Origin: an uncultured Clostridia bacterium
GTDB lineage: Bacteria > Bacillota > Clostridia > Oscillospirales > Ruminococcaceae
Assembly: GCA_947630845.1 (NCBI GenBank)
Contig: CANRJB010000009.1
Coordinates: forward strand, 1-64,000
Length of the DNA stretch: 64,000 nucleotides
Reading direction: 5' to 3'
Shown here: in pieces, positions 29,286 to 40,039 of the stretch
Layout of the letters: each line of letters opens with the position of its first letter
Numbering within the stretch: the first letter of the stretch is position 1
Translations under genes and position numbers: made by a program
The notes under the pieces: generated by a model
What the model saw: only the letters and a program-made list of their open reading frames with translations
Database searches by the model: none
What the model was told of the DNA's origin: nothing

Positions 29286-29983
29286 ATTTCCGTGGTGTGA
29301 TCTTTGACATGGACGGAACGCTCATTGACTCCATGCCCATCTGGCATGAGATCGACATCCGGTTTTTTGCGGAGCATGGGCTGGATGTGCCGGAGGGGCT
29401 GTCGGAGATGGTCAACAAGATGTCCATGGAGGAGTGGGCAGACTACTTTGTCCGGGAATTTCCCATTGCTTCCACACCGGCAGAGGTCATCCGCCGCATT
29501 GAGGAAATGGCAGCGGACTATTATCAGGAGCGCATCCCCCTGAAACCCCATGTGCCGGAGCTGCTTGACCTGCTTGATGCAAGGGGCATTCCTTATGGTG
29601 TTGCAACGGCGACCTATCGCAGCTCCGCAGGAGCTGCCCTGAAACGGCTTGGTATTCTTGAACGGATGCAATTCGTTCTCACCGCAGAGGATGTACCCGG
29701 CGGCAAGACGACCCCTGCCATGTACCGGCAGGCTGCTGCGCTGCTCGGGACTGCACCGGAGGAAACACTTGTGATCGAGGATGCTCTGCACTGCGTACAG
29801 ACGGCAGTGGGGGGAGGATTTCCGGTCGCAGGGGTACGGGATGCATGCTGTCCGGCAGAGGAATGGGATGAGATCTGCCGGCTTGCGGTATGTTCCGGAA
29901 ATTCCCTGCATGATATTGCTGTCTGGCTGACGGCGACCGGTGCAGGGGGATCCTGTCAGTCTGAACATCTTCACCGGATGTGA
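29282..29983 (+). CDS. HAD family hydrolase (phosphatase/phosphoglucomutase-like)
   Basis: VIFDMDGTLIDSMPIWHEID; ETLVIEDALHCVQTA. Confidence 0.92.
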   Translation: MNFRGVIFDMDGTLIDSMPIWHEIDIRFFAEHGLDVPEGLSEMVNKMSMEEWADYFVREFPIASTPAEVIRRIEEMAADYYQERIPLKPHVPELLDLLDARGIPYGVATATYRSSAGAALKRLGILERMQFVLTAEDVPGGKTTPAMYRQAAALLGTAPEETLVIEDALHCVQTAVGGGFPVAGVRDACCPAEEWDEICRLAVCSGNSLHDIAVWLTATGAGGSCQSEHLHRM

Positions 29984-29994
29984 TGGGACAAAAT

Positions 29995-30032
29995 GAGCTG
30001 CTGTACTGTTTTCGCAGTGCAGCAGCTTTTTT
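29995..30032. terminator. terminator between convergent genes
   Basis: GAGCTGCTGtACTG-ttttcg-CAGTgCAGCAGCTTTTTT. Confidence 0.8.
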
Positions 30033-31522
30033 CAGGATTCACTTGTCTGTTCCAGTATTTCGGAAAGCTGTTTCTTGACCTTATCATAATTCATGCTCCA
30101 GATGACACAGCGTTTTGTGACTTCCGACCGGAAGTACAGCACGACATGGCATTTGTTTGCCCACTTCTGCCAGAGGAACTGCTGAATGCGCACCTTCACC
30201 ACGCTGTCCGTATCGGCAATGATGGTGTGGAAAGTCAGCCCCTTGCAAAAGCGCACGCAGATGCGCCCCTTTGAGCCGCTGATGCCTGTCGTCAGGAGGG
30301 CTGTGATCTGGATGATCAGCTTCCAGATGATCGGTATCTCAAACATGATCTGAAAGAATGCCAGCACCTCATCAAGCTGTGGGATCAGCTTCCGTGCCAG
30401 AATGACGGCAGGAATTACCCCTGCTGCTGCGATCACCGGCAGCATGGTGTAGGACAGCCATGATGTCCACGGCGGACGCAGGCGGTTTTTCGTGAGATGA
30501 CTGCCCGGAAAGATCATGGGCATTGCCTGCTCCATTTCCTTCTGCGTAAGGATGGGCAGACAGATGGGGATGCTGCCTTTCTGGTTGCCGTAGCCGGGGC
30601 AGTTGACAGCAAGCGAAAAAATGCGGAACAGCTTCGTCAGCAGATTCTGCCGCAGGTCAATGAAATTGATCTTGCGGCTGACCAGATAGAAGTGCCGCCG
30701 TGTCACCAGTCCGCTGCGGACATGCAGCATCCGTTTGTCGCTCTCCATGTCGAAACCGCCGTAACGGATGAGGTTTGCCATGAAGGACAGCAGCCATGTG
30801 GACAGGATCACAATGCCTACCGTCACCGCAGCCGGAGGGATTCCCATGAGCCTTTTTGCCACCTCTTCGGAAACGGTATTCAGGCGTTCTGTGATTTGCA
30901 GCTGCTCAATGATGTCCCGGGCAATGCGTCCGCCCTGAAACCAGAACATTGCCATATAGATCGACCCTGAAAAACTGCTTGAAAAGATGATGGAGAACAG
31001 CAGGATGCGCCACAATCCCACCTGATGCGAAAAATGATGTCTTTTCCCCTGCCGCAGACGGGGCAGTCCGTTCAGAAACATCTGCTCATCACGCTGCCAG
31101 ATGAGCAGCCGCACATCCGTAGACTGTCCCACGCCCGATGCCGTGTCTGCGTAGACGTATGCCCCCCGGAAGGGCTGCAGCCAGAGAGGATGTTCGATGG
31201 TGACGGCAGACAGGTTTTTTACGGGCAGATAGCGGCGGCGTGTGAAAAAGATGCCCTCCTGTACAAAGAGCTGTCCGTCCTTGACGATAAATTCCCGGAA
31301 GAACCAGTTCAGCCACCCGTAGCCGAAGATGGCAAACAGGATCAGCAGCTCAAACCATGTACCCTTCAGCCAGTCGATGATGTCCTCCTGTGTTGCAAAA
31401 TGGTATGCCCCACGGATGATGGGGAAGATCAGCAGCCAGAGATTTTTCAGGCTGTAGCGCATGATGCGCAGCGGATGTTCACGGCACATGGAATACCCCC
31501 TTCTGACAGAGGAATGCCGCAA
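30032..31522 (-). CDS. PH (bPH_2/YdbT-like) domain membrane protein
   Basis: FVQEGIFFTRRRYLPVKNLSAVTIEHPLWLQPF; VRSGLVTRRHFYLVSRKINFIDLRQNLLTK. Confidence 0.85.
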   Translation of the reverse strand: MRHSSVRRGYSMCREHPLRIMRYSLKNLWLLIFPIIRGAYHFATQEDIIDWLKGTWFELLILFAIFGYGWLNWFFREFIVKDGQLFVQEGIFFTRRRYLPVKNLSAVTIEHPLWLQPFRGAYVYADTASGVGQSTDVRLLIWQRDEQMFLNGLPRLRQGKRHHFSHQVGLWRILLFSIIFSSSFSGSIYMAMFWFQGGRIARDIIEQLQITERLNTVSEEVAKRLMGIPPAAVTVGIVILSTWLLSFMANLIRYGGFDMESDKRMLHVRSGLVTRRHFYLVSRKINFIDLRQNLLTKLFRIFSLAVNCPGYGNQKGSIPICLPILTQKEMEQAMPMIFPGSHLTKNRLRPPWTSWLSYTMLPVIAAAGVIPAVILARKLIPQLDEVLAFFQIMFEIPIIWKLIIQITALLTTGISGSKGRICVRFCKGLTFHTIIADTDSVVKVRIQQFLWQKWANKCHVVLYFRSEVTKRCVIWSMNYDKVKKQLSEILEQTSES

Positions 31523-31925
31523 GCTCCTTCCGGTCAGCCTTGCTCAGGAACAACACCGCAAGCTGTCCGCCGTAGACATGAAGAATGACAAAATTCATCC
31601 CCAGTATCCCGTCAAACGGTCCTGAAATGATCTGTACGAACTGCACCGTATTCAGCCGTATGGACTGTTCACGCCGCAGGATGATGCCCGAATGCACCGT
31701 GACCTGTGTCGCTGTCACCACACACCGCAGATTCCGGAACAGCAGCGGCAGCAGGAAAAACCCTGCAAGTACCCCGATGCCTGCGAATATCCCGGCAGCG
31801 ATCCACATAAAAATAGGAAAAGACGAAAGAAACAGAGCAGCCAAAGCCGTCAGTCCGGCTGCCATCAGGCAGAGTATGATCTGAATGGTGCGCAGTGCGG
31901 TAATGTCGGCATGGTATTCCCTCAT
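31479..31925 (-). CDS. PH (YdbS-like) domain membrane protein
   Basis: VTVHSGIILRREQSIRLNTVQFVQIISGPFDGILG. Confidence 0.8.
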   Translation of the reverse strand: MREYHADITALRTIQIILCLMAAGLTALAALFLSSFPIFMWIAAGIFAGIGVLAGFFLLPLLFRNLRCVVTATQVTVHSGIILRREQSIRLNTVQFVQIISGPFDGILGMNFVILHVYGGQLAVLFLSKADRKELAAFLCQKGVFHVP

Positions 31926-32014
31926 GTTCCTTTCCTCCCTTCGCCAGCCTGTTTCTATTATAGCATAAAACGGATGCTGAATGCAAGGGGAAAAGAGAAA
32001 AAAGAGGTGTGTTC

Positions 32015-33328
32015 ATGACAGATCTTTTCGGACGGCTCAATCAGGTGTTGTGGGGGAACGGACTGGTGCTTCTGCTGCTGGGGACGGGGGCATATTGTCT
32101 GGTGCATGACAGATGTGTACCGCTGCGCAGTCTGTTTTCCTTCCGGCGGCACACGCAGGGAAGCGGACATGCGCATTCTCCCTTTCAGGCATGCATGACG
32201 TCATTGGCAGCAGCGATGGGAACGGGAAACATTGCCGGCGTGGCAACGGCATTGACTCTGGGCGGTGCAGGGGCTGTGTTCTGGATGTGGGTGGCTGCCT
32301 TGCTCGGGATGGGGTTGATCTATGCGGAAAATGTCCTGAGCTGCCGTTTCCGGAAGAATGGCATTACGGGTGCTGCGGCATATCTCCGCTATGGTCTGCA
32401 AAGTCCTGCTTTGTCGGGGATATTTGCGGTATGCTGTGTGGCAGCATCGTTTGGCATGGGCAACATGACACAAAGTCATGCGATGGCACAGATCCTTTCC
32501 GATGCATGGCATGTACCTGCGCTTGTGACCGGACTGCTTACGGCAGGAGTTGTGGGGGCAGTCATTTCAGGCGGTGCGAAGCGTATCGGCAGATTTACAG
32601 CAGCAGTCGTTCCGCTGCTTTCCGTGATCTATCTCGGAGCGGCAGTGATCGTGATCTTCCGGTGCAGGGCGCATCTGGGGGATGCGCTCGCATCGGTTTT
32701 CCGGGAGGCGTTCGGGATGGATGCGGTCGGCGGCGGCATCAGCGGTGCAGCCGTCAGCAGGGCAGTTTCAGTCGGGGTACGGCGTGGCGTATTTTCCAAC
32801 GAAGCCGGACTTGGCAGCAGCGGTTTGCTGCATGGTGAGGCAGACAGCAATGACCCGTCCTTTCTGGGGGTATGCGGCATGATCGAGGTGTTTGTTGACA
32901 CCTTTGTCTGCTGTACGGCAACAGCTCTGGCGATCCTCTGTGCAGATGTGCAGGGGGCAGACGGAGCAGGGCTGGTGCTGCTTGCCTTCCGCAGGGGACT
33001 GGGAACTGCTGCGGACTGGATGCTGCCGCCTGTTGTGGCAATGTTTGCACTCTGCACACTTATCGGCTGGTCTTACTGCGGATGCAGCGCACTTGGCAGC
33101 ATTACCGGAGGAAAGTTTCTGATGGTTTACCGGATGGTGTTCTGCATGTCTGCGGTACTTGGTGCAGTGATGCGGCTTGACATGGTCTGGACAATGGCTG
33201 ACATGGCAAATGCATGCATGGCGTACTGTAATCTGCCGGGGTTACTGCTGCTGTATCCGGCAGCATGCAGGACGGCGGAGGACAGAAACGCAGGCACATC
33301 TCATAAAAGCAGGGGGAAAACCGTATAA
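32015..33328 (+). CDS. sodium:alanine/glycine symporter family protein (AGCS)
   Basis: SLAAAMGTGNIAGVATALTLGGAGAVFWMWVAALLGM; RRGVFSNEAGLGSSG. Confidence 0.93.
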   Translation: MTDLFGRLNQVLWGNGLVLLLLGTGAYCLVHDRCVPLRSLFSFRRHTQGSGHAHSPFQACMTSLAAAMGTGNIAGVATALTLGGAGAVFWMWVAALLGMGLIYAENVLSCRFRKNGITGAAAYLRYGLQSPALSGIFAVCCVAASFGMGNMTQSHAMAQILSDAWHVPALVTGLLTAGVVGAVISGGAKRIGRFTAAVVPLLSVIYLGAAVIVIFRCRAHLGDALASVFREAFGMDAVGGGISGAAVSRAVSVGVRRGVFSNEAGLGSSGLLHGEADSNDPSFLGVCGMIEVFVDTFVCCTATALAILCADVQGADGAGLVLLAFRRGLGTAADWMLPPVVAMFALCTLIGWSYCGCSALGSITGGKFLMVYRMVFCMSAVLGAVMRLDMVWTMADMANACMAYCNLPGLLLLYPAACRTAEDRNAGTSHKSRGKTV

Positions 33329-33385
33329 TTTCCTGAAGACTGCCCATACTTATCGAAAAAGGTACGAAAGGCGGTTTTCAGACCC

Positions 33386-35266
33386 ATGCAAGCAATACTA
33401 TTCTGTGAGAAACAGACCGACTGTATCCCCATGCAGGACTGCCCGGAGGCACTCCTGCCCTTCTGCAATGTGCCGCTTCTGGAGCATCTGCTCCGGTATA
33501 TGGAGAAAAGCGGTTTTGAGGAGGCAGTGCTGCTCGCTGCAAATGAGCGCATACGGCGGATGCTGGATGGTCTTTCGCTGCAAATGCCCATCCGGTTTGC
33601 ACGTTCGCTTGCCTCGCTGCGTGCAGAATCTCCCACTTTGCTGATACGGCGGCTCTGTCTGCCGGAATGGGATATGGGGGAGCTGCATGCCCTTTGCGGA
33701 AGAAATGCAGTGCGGCTCATCCATGCAGACGGCAAGCCCTGTTATGCGGAGCTGCATCCGACCGGTTCAGCACTTCTGGAACCGGCAGAGACGGCTGTGG
33801 CGGAGGAATCTTTTTTCCGGCGTGCAGACGATCCCGGCGAGTACAGGGAGCTATGCCGGAAACTGCTTCACGACGGCATGACCCCGAAACGCATTGCTGA
33901 CGGTGTGCGCATCGGCAAGGAGACAGAGATCGACACAGCAACTGTGATCGGAACGGACTGTGTGATCGGCGACAGGGCAGTACTCGAAGGGTGCGTGATA
34001 GGAGATGGTGTACAGGTCGGCGCAGGGGCAGTGCTGCGCAATTGTGTGGTGTGCCGTCATGCACTTGTTGACCGGGAGGCACATCTGGAAAATGGCGTTG
34101 TCCCCGAAGGCAGCATTCTGCCGCCGCATGCCCGTATGACGGAGACACGCCGTCTGCTTGTGCTGCCGGAGGACGGCATCTGCTGGCGTGACCCAAGATG
34201 GAATACAGCAGAAACAGCACTGCGTGCCGGAGCGGCAATGACGGTACTCGGACGGCGGATTGCAATCGGTTATGGCTATCCGGCAGGGGAAGGTCTGGCA
34301 ATGGCAGCCGCCGCAGGGGCAGTGTCGCAGGGAGCGCATGTATGGCAGGTCGGCAGATGTGTGCTGTCGCAGCTCATCTATGCGGCACATCTGACAGGCT
34401 GTGATGCGCTGCTCTGGGTGTCAGGGGAGGACACGGTGCTGCTCTGTCCTTGCGGAGCGGAGGGCATGCCGCTGACCGGCATCCAGACATCCCGGTTACA
34501 GCGTGCGCTTGATGCAGAATTGTCAGCACGTATCGTGGACAGCGGCAGACTGGCGGATGCAGGCGGACTTTTGCCGTTATGGGAAGAATCCTGCCGGGAG
34601 CTGCTGCCGGAACAGATGCCGGAGATCAAGGTGAGCTGTGCCAATGCTGCCCTGCGCACGGCTGCGGAGGAGATCTTCTGTGCGGATGTGCATTCCCCCG
34701 ATGAGCAGCGCATCACCCTCACGCTCTCCGAGGACGGCACGCAGGCAACAGCGTTTTCGATGGAAGCAGGACTGCTCCGGCAGGAACAGCTTCTGCTGTT
34801 GTCGGCACTCTCTTTACAGGAAAGGGGGCAGCCCCTTGTGCTGCCGGAAAGTTTTCATCCGGCTGCGGAGGAATTTGCATCCCGCCACCATGCACGCATT
34901 CTGCGGCTGAACCATAGCAGTTCCTCTGCGGCACGGACACTGTACACGGAACAGGGGGTCTGCACGGATGGGGTGCGGCTGTTTGCGCATGTACTGCGTG
35001 TGCTGCATGGACGCAGACTGACACTCCGGCAGGCATCCGGACTGCTGCCGAAACTCTGCACAGTGAACCGCTCACTTGCCACAGCACTCCCAAGACAGGC
35101 AGTCGAACGCCTCTCACGATGCAATCCGGATGCTGCTGTGCAGATGGTGCTGCCGCCACAGGGGAGACTGCTGCATCTGCGTGTGCATGCGGATTCGATG
35201 GAGGCAGCAGCGGAGCTTTGTGCGTTCTGGGAAAAGAGAGTGCGCAATGCGGAACGAACAGAATAA
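33386..35266 (+). CDS. degenerate NDP-sugar nucleotidyltransferase - LbH - phosphohexomutase fusion (predicted pseudoenzyme)
   Basis: N-terminus MQAILFCEKQTDCIPMQDCPEALLPFCNVPLLEHLLRYM (fold context retained, GGxGTRLRPLT lost); hexapeptide region TATVIGTDCVIGDRAVLEGCVIGDGVQVGAGAVLRNCVV; C-terminal phosphomannomutase-like region without TASHNP. Confidence 0.7.
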   Translation: MQAILFCEKQTDCIPMQDCPEALLPFCNVPLLEHLLRYMEKSGFEEAVLLAANERIRRMLDGLSLQMPIRFARSLASLRAESPTLLIRRLCLPEWDMGELHALCGRNAVRLIHADGKPCYAELHPTGSALLEPAETAVAEESFFRRADDPGEYRELCRKLLHDGMTPKRIADGVRIGKETEIDTATVIGTDCVIGDRAVLEGCVIGDGVQVGAGAVLRNCVVCRHALVDREAHLENGVVPEGSILPPHARMTETRRLLVLPEDGICWRDPRWNTAETALRAGAAMTVLGRRIAIGYGYPAGEGLAMAAAAGAVSQGAHVWQVGRCVLSQLIYAAHLTGCDALLWVSGEDTVLLCPCGAEGMPLTGIQTSRLQRALDAELSARIVDSGRLADAGGLLPLWEESCRELLPEQMPEIKVSCANAALRTAAEEIFCADVHSPDEQRITLTLSEDGTQATAFSMEAGLLRQEQLLLLSALSLQERGQPLVLPESFHPAAEEFASRHHARILRLNHSSSSAARTLYTEQGVCTDGVRLFAHVLRVLHGRRLTLRQASGLLPKLCTVNRSLATALPRQAVERLSRCNPDAAVQMVLPPQGRLLHLRVHADSMEAAAELCAFWEKRVRNAERTE

Positions 35267-35338
35267 CCATCGGTTTTACAGAACATGCAGGAAATTTAGA
35301 CAAACTGCCCAATTCCGGAGGACATTGCAGAAATGTGC

Positions 35339-35367
35339 TTGACAAATGGTAAATTTTATTTTATAAT
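35339..35367 (+). promoter_or_regulatory. promoter upstream of rnj, ~215-nt leader
   Basis: TTGACA - 17 bp - TATAAT. Confidence 0.8.
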
Positions 35368-35583
35368 GAATGTATGTATCATCTTCCGGATCATGAAGAT
35401 GCAGAGCGACAGAAGAAGCCGGTGTTCCGGCTTCATTACTTAAAACAAAAACAGACTACAGCCATCGGAAACAAAGTCGGAACAAATGCCTTAGCTCCCA
35501 TTTGTGCAGCATTTCTGCTTATTTCAAAAAAGAAGAAAATTTGTTCGGACTTATGGATCCCACAATAAAAAGGAGGTTCTCTA

Positions 35584-37419
35584 TTGAATCATAACCAGAC
35601 AAATCCACCCCGTAAAAGCCGCCCTGCCGCACAGACAGGGGGCAGAAAACGCTATGTCGTACAGCGTCCGAAAAAACAGCAGACTGCCAATGCACCGCAT
35701 CGTCCGCCGCATCAGGAGCCTGCACCGCAGAACAAAAACAGATCTGTCCGTGAACAGCGGCGCACTCCTGTCAGGATCATTCCGCTCGGCGGACTGAATG
35801 AGATCGGCAAGAATATGACTGTGTTTGAATGCAGCAATGATATGTTCATCCTTGACTGCGGTCTTGCCTTTCCGGATGCGGAGATGCCGGGCGTGGACAT
35901 CGTCATTCCGGACTTCACCTATGTGGAGCGCAATAAGGATAAGCTCCGGGGCATCGTTATCACCCACGGACATGAGGATCATATCGGCGGACTTGCCTAT
36001 CTCCTGAAAAAGGTCAATGCCCCCGTCTACGGTTCAGGCATGACCATCGGACTCATCAAACACAAGCTTGAAGAACAGGGACTTCTCAACAAAGTTGCTC
36101 TCAATGTTGTGGAATCCCGGAAAACCGTGCGCATGGGCTGCATGGCAGTGGAGTTTATCAAGGTCAACCACTCCATCCCCGGTGCGATGGGTATGGCGAT
36201 CCATACGCCTGCCGGCGTGTTGGTGCATACGGGCGACTTCAAGGTGGACTTCTCTCCGATCGACGGCGGTCCGATCGACCTTGCCCGGTTCGGTGAACTG
36301 GGAAGCAAGGGTGTGCTTGCGCTGATGGCGGATTCCACCAATGCCGAACGCCCCGGCTATACACAGTCCGAACGCAAAGTCGGAGATTCCTTTGAACGGC
36401 TTTTTGCCAAGGCAGGAAACCGCCGCATCATCATTGCAACATTCTCGTCCAACATCCACAGAGTACAGCAGATCATCAATATGGCTTCCAAGACCGGCAG
36501 AAAAGTCGCTGTCCTCGGACGGAGCATGATCAATGTCATCGCAACGGCTCTGGAGCTTGGGTATCTTGATGTGCCGAAGAATACCATCATCGACATCGAA
36601 AACATGAATCAGTATCCGCCTGAACAGATGGTACTCATCACCACCGGCAGTCAGGGCGAACCCATGTCCGCACTTACCCGGATGGCAATGCATGACCACA
36701 AGAAGGTCAACATCACGCCACTTGATTTTATCATCATTTCGGCTACTCCCATCCCCGGTAATGAAAAGCATGTGACGAAGGTCGTCAATGAGCTGCTCAA
36801 ATCCGGTGCGGAGGTCATCTATGAGAGCATGTATGAGGTGCATGTCTCCGGACATGCATGTCAGGAAGAGCTGAAACTCATGCTTGCCCTTACACGCCCG
36901 AAGTATTTCATCCCCGTACACGGCGAATACAAGCATCTCGTCAAGAACCGGGGACTTGCCATTGAAATGGGCATCCCGAAGGCGAATATTTTGCTTGCCT
37001 CCATCGGCAATGTCATTGAGACAGACGGCACAAAGCTTGATGTCGTTGCGCAGGCACCGTCCGGCAGAGTGCTGGTGGATGGGCTTGGCGTGGGCGATGT
37101 AGGGTCGATCGTGCTGCGTGACAGAAAACATCTGTCCGAGGACGGGCTTATCATTGTCGTGGTCGGCATCAATAAGGCATCCGGCGATGTGGTCGCAGGA
37201 CCGGATATTATTTCGAGAGGCTTCTGCTATGTCCGTGAGGCAGAGGAGCTGATCGTACAGGCAAAGCAGCTGATGAGCCATGCCCTTTCGGAATGCTCTG
37301 TCTATGAGCTGAAGGAATGGACGTCCCTGAAGGGAAAACTCCGGGATACGCTGTCGGATTTCATCTTTGAGAAAACCAAGCGCAGCCCGATGATCCTGCC
37401 GATCATCATGGAGGTATGA
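35584..37419 (+). CDS. rnj: ribonuclease J
   Basis: RIIPLGGLNEIGKNMTVFE; ITHGHEDHIGGLAYLL; long basic N-terminal extension. Confidence 0.94.
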   Translation: MNHNQTNPPRKSRPAAQTGGRKRYVVQRPKKQQTANAPHRPPHQEPAPQNKNRSVREQRRTPVRIIPLGGLNEIGKNMTVFECSNDMFILDCGLAFPDAEMPGVDIVIPDFTYVERNKDKLRGIVITHGHEDHIGGLAYLLKKVNAPVYGSGMTIGLIKHKLEEQGLLNKVALNVVESRKTVRMGCMAVEFIKVNHSIPGAMGMAIHTPAGVLVHTGDFKVDFSPIDGGPIDLARFGELGSKGVLALMADSTNAERPGYTQSERKVGDSFERLFAKAGNRRIIIATFSSNIHRVQQIINMASKTGRKVAVLGRSMINVIATALELGYLDVPKNTIIDIENMNQYPPEQMVLITTGSQGEPMSALTRMAMHDHKKVNITPLDFIIISATPIPGNEKHVTKVVNELLKSGAEVIYESMYEVHVSGHACQEELKLMLALTRPKYFIPVHGEYKHLVKNRGLAIEMGIPKANILLASIGNVIETDGTKLDVVAQAPSGRVLVDGLGVGDVGSIVLRDRKHLSEDGLIIVVVGINKASGDVVAGPDIISRGFCYVREAEELIVQAKQLMSHALSECSVYELKEWTSLKGKLRDTLSDFIFEKTKRSPMILPIIMEV

Positions 37420-37451
37420 CCTGAGGAAAACTGCGGAAGGAAGGTGACGGG

Positions 37452-39395
37452 GTGAAACCAAAACTGCATATTGTGATCTGGATCCTTACGGTTCTGATGC
37501 TTGCAGCAGCGATCCTGCCGTCAGCCGTCCTGTTCTGGCGAGGCGATCCGTTCGGGTTCGTCTACTGCATCCCGGAGGCACTGATCGCCATTGTGTCGGC
37601 GATCATGCTGCTGTATGCAAGGAGCAACCAGATCCGCTTTGTGGCAAAACTGGACGAGGACTGTGCCCATACGGAACGTTCTGCCATCCGGCATCTGCCG
37701 ATGGGGTTCTGTGTCCTGAATGACATGGGCATTGTGGTGCAGTGCAATGAGCATTTCCGTTCGGAGATCATGGAAGGTGCGGATATGTTCGGCAGGAATC
37801 TCTATGACCTGATCCTGTTCAATCCCACCGCAGCCGAGCAGGAAGTGAGCTGGCAGCAGCACACTTACCGTGTCCATGCTCTGCCCTATGAAGAAGGGGA
37901 AAACAAGCTTGCAGCATTTCTCTGGACGGATGTGACCGAACAGGAGAATTTGCGGCAGGAGTATGAAAACACCCGTCCCTGCGTGATGCTGATCGTTGTG
38001 GACAATTATGAGGATCTCATCCAGACCGCCAAGGAAAGCGAACGTTTGCAGGCAGGCGTTGCCATCGAAAAGCTCATGGAGGACTTCATCTCCCAGACAA
38101 ACGGTATTCTGCGGCGGCTCAAAAATGACAGGTTCATTGCTGTCATCGAGGAACAATATGTGCAGCAGCTCATCGCCGGAAAGTTCAAGCTCCTTGACGA
38201 TGCACGGAACATCCATGTCAACGAGCGCAACTGTGTGACATTTTCCATTGGCGTGGGGCATGGGGCTGCAAGCTTGCAGGAGAGCGATGCCTATGCGGCG
38301 CAGTCGCTGGACATGGCACTCGGCAGAGGCGGCGATCAGGCTGCCGTCAAGACTGAAAACGGCTTCCGGTTCTTCGGCGGTGTCTCGAAGGGCATCGAAA
38401 AGAAATCCCGTGCCAAGACCCGTATTGTTGCCGGAGCGATTCAGGAGCTGATACAGGACAGCCGTCAGGTCTATCTTATGGGGCACAGGTTCGGCGATCT
38501 TGATTCCGTGGGCGGATGCTGCGGACTTGCCGGAGCGATCCGTATGATGGACGTGCCGGTGTATGTCGTGGTCGATCCGCAGAAGAATCTGTCAGGACAG
38601 CTCATTGACCTTGTGGATTTTGAGGTCGGGTCGGATCTGTTCCTGACACCGGAGGAGGCACTTGACTCCCTCACCAATGACACCCTCCTGATCATCGTGG
38701 ATACCCACAACAAGGATATCCTCGAAAGCATGGAGCTGTATAAGGCAGCAAAGCGTCTGGTCGTGATCGACCATCATCGGAAAACCGTTAATTTTGTCGA
38801 TAATGCCGTGGTGTTCCACCATGAACCATATGCTTCTTCTGCCTGTGAGATGATCACAGAGCTGATTCAGTATTTTAAGCTGAATGAAACAGTGGATTCG
38901 GTCTATGCGGACTGTCTGCTTGCCGGCATCACGCTTGATACCAAGAATTTTGTGATGCGCACGGGCGTGCGGACATTTGAGGCAGCGGCATATCTGCGGA
39001 AGATCGGGGCAGATACCGTCAGGGTGAAAAACCTCTTTTCCGGCACGATCGAAGCCTACCGCAGCAGGACGGATATTGTCGGTTCTGCGGAGTTTCATGG
39101 CTGCCATGCTGTTGCCGTCGTGCCGCCGGACACACCGGATATCCGTCTGGTCGCTCCGCAGGCAGCGGATGAGCTGCTGAGTATCTCCGGCATTTCGGCA
39201 GCGTACGTCATTTACAGCGTGAATAAGGTCGTGAACATATCTGCACGTTCCTTCGGCACGGTCAATGTACAGGTCATCATGGAACAGCTCGGCGGCGGCG
39301 GACACCAGTCCATGGCTGCCACCCAGATACCGAACAGCACGGTGATCGAAGCAAAGAACAGATTGCTGAATGTGCTGTCGGAATTGTCAACATAA
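37452..39395 (+). CDS. gdpP: GdpP-like DHH/DHHA1 phosphodiesterase (c-di-AMP)
   Basis: TM + PAS-like + degenerate GGDEF + [33 protein letters not shown]. Confidence 0.9.
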   Translation: MKPKLHIVIWILTVLMLAAAILPSAVLFWRGDPFGFVYCIPEALIAIVSAIMLLYARSNQIRFVAKLDEDCAHTERSAIRHLPMGFCVLNDMGIVVQCNEHFRSEIMEGADMFGRNLYDLILFNPTAAEQEVSWQQHTYRVHALPYEEGENKLAAFLWTDVTEQENLRQEYENTRPCVMLIVVDNYEDLIQTAKESERLQAGVAIEKLMEDFISQTNGILRRLKNDRFIAVIEEQYVQQLIAGKFKLLDDARNIHVNERNCVTFSIGVGHGAASLQESDAYAAQSLDMALGRGGDQAAVKTENGFRFFGGVSKGIEKKSRAKTRIVAGAIQELIQDSRQVYLMGHRFGDLDSVGGCCGLAGAIRMMDVPVYVVVDPQKNLSGQLIDLVDFEVGSDLFLTPEEALDSLTNDTLLIIVDTHNKDILESMELYKAAKRLVVIDHHRKTVNFVDNAVVFHHEPYASSACEMITELIQYFKLNETVDSVYADCLLAGITLDTKNFVMRTGVRTFEAAAYLRKIGADTVRVKNLFSGTIEAYRSRTDIVGSAEFHGCHAVAVVPPDTPDIRLVAPQAADELLSISGISAAYVIYSVNKVVNISARSFGTVNVQVIMEQLGGGGHQSMAATQIPNSTVIEAKNRLLNVLSELST

Positions 39396-39397
39396 GA

Positions 39398-39432
39398 CCC
39401 TGATGATCTGGCAGATAGCAGATCCATCAGGG
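39398..39432. repeat. palindromic element copy 2
   Basis: ccctgatgatctggcagatagcagatccatcaggg. Confidence 0.7.
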
Positions 39433-39459
39433 AACGGTACAAGGAAAGGAGAAACCGGG

Positions 39460-39906
39460 ATGAAAGTCATTTTTACACAGGATGTCAAGGGCTCCGGCAA
39501 AAAGGGAGAAATGAAGGAAGTCTCCGATGGCTACGCTCGCAACATGCTCCTGAAAAAGGGGCTTGCTGTTGAGGCAACACCGGAGAATATCAACCATCTC
39601 AAGGGACAGCAGGCATCCGCACAGCATAAGATCGACACCGAGAAGGCAGCTGCACAGGCTGCCAGAGAAAAGCTTGACGGCAAGACTGTCACCATCAAAG
39701 CCAAAGCTGGTACGGGCGGCAGACTGTTCGGTTCTGTCACTTCCGGTCAGGTCGCACAGGCGATCAGTGAACAGTATGACTGCCCGATCGACAAAAAGAA
39801 GATCACACTCAAATCGGAAATCAAGGCATTCGGTACTTTTTCCGCAGAGCTGCGGCTCTATACGGGCATCGCAGCTACGGTTACGGTAGAGGTCACTGAA
39901 GCCTGA
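39460..39906 (+). CDS. rplI: 50S ribosomal protein L9
   Basis: [36 protein letters not shown]. Confidence 0.96.
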   Translation: MKVIFTQDVKGSGKKGEMKEVSDGYARNMLLKKGLAVEATPENINHLKGQQASAQHKIDTEKAAAQAAREKLDGKTVTIKAKAGTGGRLFGSVTSGQVAQAISEQYDCPIDKKKITLKSEIKAFGTFSAELRLYTGIAATVTVEVTEA

Positions 39907-40039
39907 ACATATTGTGTCAAAAGCAGTCCGACGGGCTGTTTTTGGCATGTCTGTACTGTCCCTCTCCATGCCGTCGGCATGAACCTTACAGTGTCTGCTG
40001 TACGGGAGGTATCACAGTTTTTCTGAACGGAGGTTTGTC

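Noticed and set aside
36034-37461. 475-aa antisense ORF opposite rnj
   Set aside because: Sense strand encodes unambiguous RNase J; the antisense product has no motif and is Cys/His-rich as expected for shadow ORFs.
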